A program made the translations under genes and the position numbers. Below, one piece after another: positions 1-5,866 of a DNA stretch of 12,270 bases; positions within the stretch are counted from its first letter, which is position 1, and each line of letters opens with the position of its first letter. The notes under the pieces are model-generated. The model was not told where the DNA came from. It ran no database searches and saw nothing but the letters and a program-made list of their open reading frames with translations. This DNA comes from Synergistaceae bacterium (lineage in GTDB: Bacteria; Synergistota; Synergistia; Synergistales; Aminobacteriaceae). The stretch is taken from assembly GCA_031289165.1 (NCBI GenBank), contig JAITPZ010000218.1:1-12270 (forward strand). Reading direction: 5' to 3'.

Positions 1-1
1 G

Positions 2-634
2 GAGTGCGGCGCGATCGCCGACTCGGCCCCCTCCGTCCACGAGCACCTGTGCGCGGAGTGCGCGTCGCACTTCGAGGAGGTCAAAGCCGGCCTGACGCGC
101 CTCGGCTTCGTTTATAAGCTCGACAAGCGGCTGGTGCGCGGACTGGATTACTACACCAAAACGGCGTACGAAATCCTGTCCGGCGACCTGGGCTCGCAAA
201 ACGCCGTGTGCGGCGGCGGACGTTACGACAACCTGGCGGAGTCCGTCGGCGGCCCCCACCTGCCCGGCGTGGGCTTCGCCGCGGGCATCGACCGCATCGT
301 CATGGTCATGGAGCAGCAGGGCGCGACCTTCGGTGACAGGCCGCGAACGGAGGTCTGCGTCATCGCGCAGGACGACGCCGCGCGCGGCGCCGCGCAGCTC
401 CTGGCCCACAGGTTGCGCATGGAGGGAATATCCGCCACTCAGGACGCGGGAGACGCCTCCCGCTGGAGCCGCAGCGTCAAAGCGCAGATGAAGAGCGCGG
501 GCAACGCGGGCGTCGGCTGGGTCTGCATCATCGGCGCGGAGGAACTCGCGAACGGCGCCGTCACCGTGAAAAACATGAGCACGGGGGAGCAGACCGTCAT
601 TAAACAGGAAGACGTCGCAAAACAGATACGCTGA
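2..634 (+). CDS. hisS: Histidyl-tRNA synthetase, C-terminal part (5' end outside window)
   Basis: The reading frame is open from base 2 to the TGA at 632-634 and runs in from upstream, so only the last 210 residues are visible. Class II aaRS motifs are clear: LVRGLDYYTKTAYE (the histidine-binding region typical of HisRS), GGGRYDNL, and the motif 3-like GVGFAAGIDR. After these comes an alpha/beta domain starting near TEVCVIAQDD that matches the anticodon-binding domain, ending VAKQIR. The enzyme charges tRNA-His with histidine in the cytoplasm. Two Cys pairs lie ahead of the LVRGLDYY motif, in the stretch that links the catalytic blocks of many bacterial HisRS. The first methionine in the frame is at 134, but the conserved sequence upstream of it (for example FEEVKAGLTRLGF) shows the gene starts earlier. 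No U-tract terminator follows directly; a strong stem-loop lies about 75 bases downstream. Confidence 0.96.
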   Translation, partial: ECGAIADSAPSVHEHLCAECASHFEEVKAGLTRLGFVYKLDKRLVRGLDYYTKTAYEILSGDLGSQNAVCGGGRYDNLAESVGGPHLPGVGFAAGIDRIVMVMEQQGATFGDRPRTEVCVIAQDDAARGAAQLLAHRLRMEGISATQDAGDASRWSRSVKAQMKSAGNAGVGWVCIIGAEELANGAVTVKNMSTGEQTVIKQEDVAKQIR

Positions 635-706
635 CGCCAATGCGCGTTCAGCAGAGAGCCAGCGAACAAAATAACCTGTGTCGCGCGGCTTCGCTGAGTC
701 TGCGGC

Positions 707-729
707 CCTGAGCGCCGAGGGCGCTCAGG
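707..729 (+). terminator. Strong stem-loop downstream of hisS (possible terminator or transposon-derived RNA structure)
   Basis: A perfect 10-bp stem, CCTGAGCGCC / GGCGCTCAGG, with a 3-nt loop (717-719). It lies 73 bases after the hisS stop. It is followed by TATAAAAGAAATTT, not a run of T, so it is a poor Rho-independent terminator on either strand. It could stabilise the hisS 3' end, or be part of the transposon-derived segment that ends at 811. Confidence 0.35.
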
Positions 730-777
730 TATAAAAGAAATTTGTCTCCTGTCGGCAGACAATCTTTGCTGATCCCG

Positions 778-811
778 GAATCTCACGACTTTAGTCGTGG
801 GATTCTGTCAA
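778..811 (+). mobile_element. IS200/IS605-family right-end stem-loop with TCAA cleavage tetranucleotide (relic)
   Basis: A 12-bp stem (778-789 GAATCTCACGAC, 794-805 GTCGTGGGATTC, one G-T wobble position) closes on a TTTA loop. The core CACGACTTTAGTCGTG is typical of the subterminal hairpins at IS200/IS605 ends recognised by TnpA. The stem is followed by TG and then TCAA (808-811), the arrangement known from the right end of IS608. No tnpA or tnpB coding sequence is present, and I could not find a matching left end, so this is a solo end or a decayed PATE-type element. The family call is from memory of IS608-like ends, not from a search. Confidence 0.55.
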
Positions 812-964
812 ATTTCCCCACATGCTGCTGTCATTATCATAATAATCGCCCAAAGTCAGCCAGCCAGTAAATTGGAGATTTTCCCGATCCACGGAAAGAG
901 AATCGCACCGGACACCTTTTGCTGGCGTGCCCTTTAACCTGAAGTTGTCTACAGAAATGTCCAT
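791..964 (-). pseudogene. 57-codon ORF ending in the IS-like stem-loop; probable truncated gene
   Basis: The ATG at 964-962 opens a 57-aa frame starting MDISVDNFRLKGTPAKG and ending with a TAA at 793-791. The last residues, TESHD, and the stop are encoded inside the transposon-like stem-loop at 778-805. The original 3' end may therefore have been replaced by the element. The internal sequence (TGWLTLGDYYDNDSSMW) looks protein-like, but I do not recognise the family. There is no convincing Shine-Dalgarno in front of the ATG. It may be a remnant of a small antitoxin-like or unknown protein, or a chance ORF. Confidence 0.3.
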
Positions 965-1030
965 TGCCAAACGTGGGATACAATGGAAGAATCCACACGT
1001 GGAATGATGAAATTTCAGGGGGGTTTTAAT

Positions 1031-1699
1031 ATGACGGGATCGAAAAAGCCTGTGAGGGTTGTTGCGGTGAACGGCAGTCCGAGGAAGAACTGGAACACCC
1101 ACACGCTATTGAGACACGCTCTGGACGGCGCAAAATCCGTTGGCGCGGAAGCGGATGAAATCGTGAATCTGTACGCGTTGAGCTACAGGGGCTGCGCGAG
1201 CTGCTTCAACTGTAAGCTGAAAGGAGTGGAACACGGGGGGAAATGCGCGATACGCGACGACCTGACGGAAGTTCTGGATCGGATCATGGCGTCCGACATG
1301 CTGCTTTTGGGGTCACCCGTGTTCCTCGGCGACGTGACCGGGGGGATGCGCTCGTTCATCGAGCGCCTCGTATTCATGAACCTGGCGTATCGCCACGAGG
1401 ACAGATCTTACTTTAAGGGCCGCATTTCGACGGGCTTCATCTACACGATGAACCGAAGCGTCGAACGCATGAAATCGGCCGGGTACGAATATCTTTTCAA
1501 AAATTTTACGGAATATCTGGCGTTTTTGAACGGGACCACGGAATACATGACGGTGCATGAAACGTACCAGTTCGACGACTACTCCAAATACGAGTACTCC
1601 CTGTGCGATCCCGTCGAAAGAGGCAGGCTCAGAGACGAGCGGTTCCCGGCGGACTGCGGAAGGGCGTTCGAAATGGGCGCGCGCCTCGCGAAATCGTAA
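1031..1699 (+). CDS. NADPH-dependent FMN reductase / flavodoxin-fold oxidoreductase
   Basis: The 222-aa protein has a flavodoxin-like fold signature. NGSPRKNWNT (residues 14-23) is the FMN phosphate-binding loop. A cysteine motif, GCASCFNCK (Cys55, Cys58, Cys61) plus Cys72, resembles the cysteine-containing loop of iron-sulfur flavoproteins and related reductases. GSPVFLGDVTGGMRSFIER (94-112) is the second FMN-contacting segment of this family. It probably reduces FMN or a quinone/disulfide partner with NAD(P)H; whether a cluster is bound cannot be told. I chose ATG 1031, not ATG 983, because AGGGGGGT sits about 7 bases ahead of 1031 and nothing comparable precedes 983. It stands alone on the plus strand. 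The TACAAT at 979-984 is a possible -10 element without a good -35. Confidence 0.88.
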   Translation: MTGSKKPVRVVAVNGSPRKNWNTHTLLRHALDGAKSVGAEADEIVNLYALSYRGCASCFNCKLKGVEHGGKCAIRDDLTEVLDRIMASDMLLLGSPVFLGDVTGGMRSFIERLVFMNLAYRHEDRSYFKGRISTGFIYTMNRSVERMKSAGYEYLFKNFTEYLAFLNGTTEYMTVHETYQFDDYSKYEYSLCDPVERGRLRDERFPADCGRAFEMGARLAKS

Positions 1700-1701
1700 G
1701 A

Positions 1702-1725
1702 GGCCGCGAATTTCATCCCGCGGCC
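1702..1725 (+). terminator. GC-rich stem-loop just after the FMN reductase gene
   Basis: A perfect 7-bp stem, GGCCGCG (1702-1708) / CGCGGCC (1719-1725), with a 10-nt loop begins 2 bases after the TAA. No T-run follows, so its efficiency as an intrinsic terminator is doubtful. It may instead mark the 3' end of the mRNA. Confidence 0.35.
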
Positions 1726-1740
1726 CCTGTTCGGCTTCTG

Positions 1741-1899
1741 TGCTTCGATCTCTATGAGAAAATCACGCAAACCGGGCGCACGCTGGAATATGGAATAAAG
1801 GACGCCCTGAGCCGTTACGGAGAGAACGCGTCGTTTCTGGCGATCCCCCACGCCGCCGACATCATCCTGGAACAGGAGCAGGTCGTCTTTCCCGTCTGA
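1741..1899 (+). pseudogene. Remnant resembling the C-terminus of a LarA/DUF2088-type protein
   Basis: In the plus frame ending with TGA at 1897-1899 the translation has TLEYGIKDALSRYG followed by ENASFLAIPHAADIIL. This is the pattern of a C-terminal alpha/beta segment (helix, 'RYGxxA', strand, 'IPxxxxI') seen in the nickel-dependent lactate racemase LarA superfamily. There is no start codon or ribosome site of its own, and the frame upstream runs into the FMN reductase gene in another phase. It therefore looks like the tail of a lost gene. The resemblance appears to stop at about 1881, where a second, oppositely oriented remnant begins. The family assignment is tentative. Confidence 0.3.
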
Positions 1900-2000
1900 C
1901 GAGGCGCGTGCAGCACGAAATACAACTTTTGATCGATCAACGCGCGAATTTCATCGTCAGCGACCCACTGTTCACTGTTGTTTCTATTGTCGGAGAGCAA
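1881..2000 (-). pseudogene. N-terminal fragment of an AAA-type P-loop ATPase (broken)
   Basis: On the minus strand the frame reads EIRALIDQKLYFVLHAPRQTGKTT. The YFVLHAPRQTGKTT core is the Walker A region of a large family of bacterial AAA ATPases, often fused to a PD-(D/E)XK-like nuclease domain (DUF1703 type). Directly after the GKTT the similarity ends: the sequence turns into low-quality residues and a stop, at the point where the plus-strand LarA-like tail ends. No ATG or Shine-Dalgarno is present; the fragment lies in the same frame as the upstream M20 gene but after its stop. It is clearly non-functional as an ATPase. Confidence 0.5.
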
Positions 2001-2063
2001 AGCGCGCGCCCTTTTCAGGAACGCGCGATTTATTACCGGATATTCTACCGCGGTCTGCCGCTT

Positions 2064-3233
2064 TTACTCCAGAAAATCCAGGGCGTATCTGCACATGAAT
2101 TCGTATCCCTTCCGCAGGATCGTTTCGTCGACGTCGAATCGGGTGTTGTGCTGCGTCCAAACGATGCCCTTATCCTCGTTCCTCGCGCCCAGAAATCCGT
2201 AGAAGCCGGGATATTTCAATAAAAAATTGGCGTAGTTATCCGAAGCGCAGAGGGGCCGGTCCGTTTCGTCAAGCGTGAGCCCTTCCACCAGGGAGACCAG
2301 CTCGCGTGCCCTCAGCACGGGCTGATGGTGATTGACCACCGGGGGGAGGCTCGCGCGCGGGGTTTTCACCTCGATTTCCACGTCCCAGGCGCGAGCGACG
2401 CCCTCCGCGATTCGCCGGGCATGGGCCACAATCGCCTCTTTTCCTTCGGCCCTGAAAAACCGGCATCCGCCGCTGATTGTCGCCTGATCCGGGAAGATGT
2501 TTCCCATCGTCCCGCCCTGAATTTTTCCGAAATAAACGACGCTGTGGTCCAGGACGTCATAAAAGTTGGAGGGAATCGAGGCCATTTTCAGGACCATCTC
2601 GCACGCCGGCTTGATGGGATCTCTGGCCAGATCGGGGCGTGACGCGTGTCCGCCCCGCCCCTTTACGCAAATTTCCATCCCGACGGCGCCGGCCATGGCG
2701 GGGCCGTCGAGGAGCAGAATCTTTCCCGCCTCTATGTCGGCCCACACGTGAAGCGCGATGACCTGATCGACGCCTCCCCCGCTTTCCAGATAGTCGATGA
2801 GCTCGGAGGCGCCGGCGGCGATTTCCTCGGCGGACTGGAAGCACAGCAGTATTTTGCCTTTGAAGGAGGCTCGGAGCTCTCTGAGCACGGCCCCGGCGCC
2901 CAGGAGCATCGCCACGTGCGCGTCGTGCCCGCAGGCGTGCATCGCTCCGTCGATGCGGGATTTGTAAGGGGCATCATTTTCTTCCAGCATGGGCAGAGCG
3001 TCCATGTCCGCGCGGAGGGCTATCGTTTTGCCCGGTCTCGCCCCCTCGACGACTCCCACAAAACCGTGGGTCCCCGCGACGGTCTCGAAGGGTATGCCCA
3101 GCTCATTCAGCTCTTCCTTAATTCTGTTCGAGGTCCAGGCCTCCTGAAGAGAGAGTTCCGGGTGCATGTGAAATTCCCTCCGCCACTCGATGACCTCTTT
3201 TTCATATTTTTGGCAAATTTGAGAGACATCCAT
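2064..3233 (-). CDS. M20D-family amidohydrolase (aminoacylase / carboxypeptidase-like)
   Basis: The 389-aa length is normal for the family of metal-dependent N-acyl amino acid, hippurate and IAA-amino acid hydrolases. Visible motifs in order: RREFHMHPELSLQE (18-31); the LRADMDALP block (73-81); HACGHDAH (99-106), with Cys101 and His103 as expected metal ligands; QSAEE (133-137), with the catalytic Glu pair; His162 in LHVWAD; GRGGHAS (192-198) from the dimerisation/lid domain; and a C-terminal QHNTRFD with His362. The family usually has QPAEE, so the Ser is a small deviation. There is no signal peptide, so it is cytoplasmic. It lies 100 bases after the DUF169 gene, likely in the same transcript. 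ATG 3233 has only a weak GGA-type ribosome site. Substrate cannot be read from the sequence. Confidence 0.93.
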   Translation of the reverse strand: MDVSQICQKYEKEVIEWRREFHMHPELSLQEAWTSNRIKEELNELGIPFETVAGTHGFVGVVEGARPGKTIALRADMDALPMLEENDAPYKSRIDGAMHACGHDAHVAMLLGAGAVLRELRASFKGKILLCFQSAEEIAAGASELIDYLESGGGVDQVIALHVWADIEAGKILLLDGPAMAGAVGMEICVKGRGGHASRPDLARDPIKPACEMVLKMASIPSNFYDVLDHSVVYFGKIQGGTMGNIFPDQATISGGCRFFRAEGKEAIVAHARRIAEGVARAWDVEIEVKTPRASLPPVVNHHQPVLRARELVSLVEGLTLDETDRPLCASDNYANFLLKYPGFYGFLGARNEDKGIVWTQHNTRFDVDETILRKGYEFMCRYALDFLE

Positions 3234-3333
3234 TTTTCCGATAAGCGTACACCGCCTTATCTTTCACCTCCCGCGCCTGAATTTTTTCGTTCACGCCACG
3301 CCGCGGATATTCCGGCACAGAGCGCCGTCCTCC

Positions 3334-4125
3334 TCAGAGAGAATCCACATATTTACACAGCTCGTTGTACGTCGACGGCCATTTCGGTTCCTGGCTCACG
3401 CCCGCTATCGGGGTCGGCATACGGGCGACGCCTCCCTTGTGGGTCGCGATCACGCCCTCCATGAACGACCTGAACTTCGAGGAGGGGACGGCAAACGCCA
3501 TTTCGTCGTCGGACGTGAGCGCAAACACCCTTTCGCCGCCTCCCGGAGCGACGACGTTGTACTTCTGCTGGCTGTAGGGGACGGTGATCTCTCCCCCGCA
3601 GGCGCCTCGCCCGGCGAAGCGGGATTCTATGTAGCCGCCCTCGTTATACAGGGCCCCCTGCACCATGCGCACGACCTGCGCGGGGTTTCCATAGATGATG
3701 ATCACGTCGGGCTCGAAATTCGCCCTCTGCAGGGGCGCCACGACAATGGCGCCCGTATCGGCGGACGGCATTTTGGGAGTGGTCGACTGAGTTATTTTGC
3801 CCGCCTCCATGCTTCCGGTGTAAAGGGGATAAACCACGCTTCCGTCCCTGATGAGGTCGGGCTCTTCGATATAACCCGTGATTATCTGAGCCAGCGGACA
3901 GGACTGATCTTCCCTGGTGAACTTCAGAACGGTCCCCAGCTTCCTCGCCATAGTGATTCCCTGACAGAGGGCCAGGCGATGCCCAAAATCCTTCAGAGGC
4001 GTTTTCGCTTTGATGCCAGCGGGGACCTCTTCGTTCTTTTTATAGATTTTTACGGCCACCGGAAAGGTGCCGGTTCTCAGATACTCGCTCACCATGCCGT
4101 TCATTTCCGCACAAATTTCACTCAT
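3334..4125 (-). CDS. DUF169 family protein
   Basis: The 263-aa protein matches the DUF169 pattern: an N-terminal FPVAVKI strand, then LCQGITMARKLG and DQSCPLA with conserved cysteines, a central VIIIYGNPAQVVRMVQG segment, and GACGGEITVPY followed by GGGERVFAL. DUF169 proteins have no established biochemical function; the conserved Cys residues have prompted ideas of metal or cofactor binding, but nothing here proves it. No signal peptide or membrane segment is seen. ATG 4125 is preceded by AAGGGA about 12 bases away and GAGG directly adjacent, so ATG at residue 8 or 11 is a possible alternative. It lies between the aminotransferase and the M20D hydrolase, all in the same direction, hinting at a shared role in amino-acid derivative metabolism. 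Confidence 0.88.
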   Translation of the reverse strand: MSEICAEMNGMVSEYLRTGTFPVAVKIYKKNEEVPAGIKAKTPLKDFGHRLALCQGITMARKLGTVLKFTREDQSCPLAQIITGYIEEPDLIRDGSVVYPLYTGSMEAGKITQSTTPKMPSADTGAIVVAPLQRANFEPDVIIIYGNPAQVVRMVQGALYNEGGYIESRFAGRGACGGEITVPYSQQKYNVVAPGGGERVFALTSDDEMAFAVPSSKFRSFMEGVIATHKGGVARMPTPIAGVSQEPKWPSTYNELCKYVDSL

Positions 4126-4172
4126 GCCTCGATCATCCCTTCGGCTTAAATGTTTTAATAATTGGAATCAAT

Positions 4173-4211
4173 GGGTCCATGACCCCTTGCGGAGTTTGAG
4201 GCGGAGCCTCA
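4173..4211 (-). repeat. Intergenic repeat, copy 1: GGGTC/GACCC palindrome plus TGAGGC/GCCTCA hairpin
   Basis: Read on the minus strand this begins with the 6-bp hairpin TGAGGC/GCCTCA (4197-4211). It is followed by GGGGTC-AT-GGACCC, whose inner palindrome is GGGTC (4173-4177) / GACCC (4181-4185). An AT-rich stretch with TTGAT and TTAAAACAT comes next. The same order (GGGGTC..GGACCC, then TTGA, then AT-rich with TTAA) occurs at 5752-5786 in the same orientation. It lies 141 bases after the aminotransferase stop and ahead of DUF169, and could act as a terminator or mRNA-stabilising element. Confidence 0.4.
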
Positions 4212-4310
4212 GGGCTCTCGCTTCTTCGACGGTTCGCCCTTCTCGCCGGGGAAGCCGAAGTGGATGGCGAGCAGGGCGAATATGCCCGGTATCGCCTGAC
4301 AGTAGAAGGA
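4209..4310 (-). other. Possible hydrophobic C-terminal gene fragment behind the aminotransferase
   Basis: In the minus frame that ends at 4209, the last 33 residues read SFYCQAIPGIFALLAIHFGF followed by a charged tail, PGEKGEPSKKREP. This has the look of the last membrane helix and cytoplasmic tail of a transporter. It has no start of its own, and the frame further upstream is only the shadow of the aminotransferase. I do not recognise the family. It is either a relic of a lost permease or a coincidence. Confidence 0.2.
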
Positions 4311-4351
4311 AGCCCCGCCTTCTCGAACAGGAGTTTTTCGCCCCGAACCCC

Positions 4352-5542
4352 TCATTTTTTCTTCACGGCCGCTTCGATGCGGTCCATGGCCTCGTGAATT
4401 TCCTCGAGGGGCCGGCAGTACGCCATGCGCAGGAAATTGCCTGGCGCGTGGAACGCCTCGCCGGGGACCGCGGCCACGCCCGCCTCCTCCAGAAGCCACG
4501 TCGCAAAATCCGTCGTGCTCATGCCGAAACGCGACGTGAGCTCCGCCACGCGCGGAAAGGCGTAGAACGCCCCCCCGGGCATGTTGACCTCGAAACCCCG
4601 AATACCCCGAAGACGCGCGATCAGCGCGTCCCGTCGCTCTTTGTAACCATCGATCATCCGCTTCACGTCTTCCCCTGCGTCGTAAAGCGCCGCGGCCACG
4701 CCCGCCTGAGCGAAGGACGAGGCGCAGCTCGTGAAGTTCTGGTGGCACTTGGCCACGAAGGGTTTCACGGGCGCCGGCACGATGAGCCAGCCTACGCGCC
4801 AGCCCGTCATGGAAAACGTCTTGGAGGCCGAGCTGATGATGATCGTCCGCTCGCGCATCCCCGGCAGCGACGCGATGGAAACGTGCCGCCCCTCGTAGGA
4901 AAACTTTTCGTAGCACTCGTCGCTGATCACCAGGAAGTCGTGTTTCTGCGCCAGAGCGGCAATATCTGCCAGCTCCTCCCTTCTCATCACGGCCCCCGAG
5001 GGGTTGTTGGGCGTGTTCAGCAGCAGCATGCGAGTCTTCGGGGTGACCGCCGCCGCGAGGTCCGCGGCGCTCAGGCGAAATTCGTTCTCGAACCGGCAGG
5101 GAACCTCGCGAAGCACCCCACCGGCCAGCGTGATCTGGTCGGCGTATGCGGGGAAGAAGGGCGTCGGGACAAGAACCTCGTCCCCCGGCTCCAGGAACGC
5201 GAAAAAAGCCGCCAGCAACGCCTCGAGGGCGCCGACGGTGACCACGACCTCCCCGTCGGGGTCGATCTCCATTTCGTGATCCCGTTTCATGACGTCCGCG
5301 ATGGCGCGCCGCAGCTCCGGAGTGCCCGCCGTGTCCGTGTAATGCACCTTTCCCTCGTCGAGGGCCCTTTTCACGGCGTCCTTCGCGCAGGCGGGGGAGT
5401 CGTAGTCCGGCCGCCCGATTTCCATGTGAATCACCTTTTTTCCGGCGCGCTCGAGCGCCCCCGCCCTGTTCATTATTTCGCGTATCCCGCTGGCCTGCAT
5501 GGCCTGGGTCAAACGGGACACGGGCAAACGGTAGTCGATCAT
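4352..5542 (-). CDS. Class I/II PLP-dependent aminotransferase (aspartate aminotransferase-like)
   Basis: The 396-aa length is standard for fold-type I aminotransferases. Key signatures: YTDTAGTPELRRAIA (68-82); NTPNNPSG (176-183), with the Asn that contacts the PLP; SDECYEKFSY (207-216), with the Asp and Tyr that bind the cofactor; SSASKTFSMTGWRVGW (237-252), with Lys241 as the Schiff-base lysine; and FLRMAYCRP near the end, with the substrate-carboxylate Arg. It transfers an amino group between an amino acid and a 2-oxo acid in the cytoplasm; the exact substrates are not readable. I chose ATG 5542 because AGGGAGG lies 6 bases in front and the protein then starts where family members do; a longer frame to 5668 is a shadow of the upstream relic. 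Its ATG overlaps the TGA of the binding-protein stump (ATGA), so translation may be coupled. Confidence 0.95.
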   Translation of the reverse strand: MIDYRLPVSRLTQAMQASGIREIMNRAGALERAGKKVIHMEIGRPDYDSPACAKDAVKRALDEGKVHYTDTAGTPELRRAIADVMKRDHEMEIDPDGEVVVTVGALEALLAAFFAFLEPGDEVLVPTPFFPAYADQITLAGGVLREVPCRFENEFRLSAADLAAAVTPKTRMLLLNTPNNPSGAVMRREELADIAALAQKHDFLVISDECYEKFSYEGRHVSIASLPGMRERTIIISSASKTFSMTGWRVGWLIVPAPVKPFVAKCHQNFTSCASSFAQAGVAAALYDAGEDVKRMIDGYKERRDALIARLRGIRGFEVNMPGGAFYAFPRVAELTSRFGMSTTDFATWLLEEAGVAAVPGEAFHAPGNFLRMAYCRPLEEIHEAMDRIEAAVKKK

Positions 5543-5718
5543 TTCCAGCCTCCCTGTGCTGTATTCTCTTTGGTGCCGATAGGGTCCAGCGTCCGAACGT
5601 CGTACCCGTTCGCGTAGATGAAGGAGTCCTTCCTGTCCTGCTCCGCCGCATGGCTCCCATGCTCCCAAAGGTCAACAGGAGCGCGGCGAGTCCCCGGAAA
5701 AGGAAAAACTTTTTTCAT
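5539..5718 (-). pseudogene. Stump of an ABC transporter peptide-binding protein (SBP family 5), frameshifted and truncated
   Basis: ATG 5718, with GAGGAAG/AGG ribosome sites upstream, opens a 59-aa frame. The first codons (MKKVF) and the later KDSFIYANGYDVRTLDPIGT match the N-terminus of mature oligopeptide/dipeptide-binding proteins. Between them the frame is shifted: the neighbouring frame (about 5693-5646) encodes the missing hydrophobic core GLAALLLTFGSMGAM. Removing one T from the run at 5705-5709 and adding one G near 5648 restores a classical Sec signal peptide ending GAMAAEQ. After KENTAQ the homology stops, and the next bases are the aminotransferase ribosome site. About 90% of the gene is therefore gone. 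The TGA (5541-5539) overlaps the aminotransferase ATG. Confidence 0.65.
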
Positions 5719-5751
5719 AACAGCCTGCTTCCTCGTAAAATTGTGAAACCA

Positions 5752-5786
5752 AAACATTAAAAAATCTTCAAGGGGTCCTGGACCCC
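5752..5786 (-). repeat. Intergenic repeat, copy 2: perfect GGGGTCC/GGACCCC hairpin with T-run (terminator-like)
   Basis: A perfect 7-bp inverted repeat, GGGGTCC (5772-5778) / GGACCCC (5780-5786), is followed on the minus strand by TTGAAGATTTTTTAATG, a T6 run. It lies just downstream of the membrane protein gene that ends at 5867, so it may be that gene's terminator. It shares sequence and orientation with the element at 4173-4211, which suggests a dispersed repeat family. Confidence 0.45.
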
Positions 5787-5866
5787 CTGACCCCAATAGT
5801 GAGAAAATTTGTGGACAGGCTTATTCTTTCCCCCTTCACTCCTCCTTCTCAGTCAGGTGTCGCCGC

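Noticed and set aside
4067..5617. 516-codon open frame on the plus strand
   Set aside because: It is antisense to the clear aminotransferase gene, rich in Arg/His/Gly/Pro as expected of a GC-rich shadow frame, and has no family resemblance.
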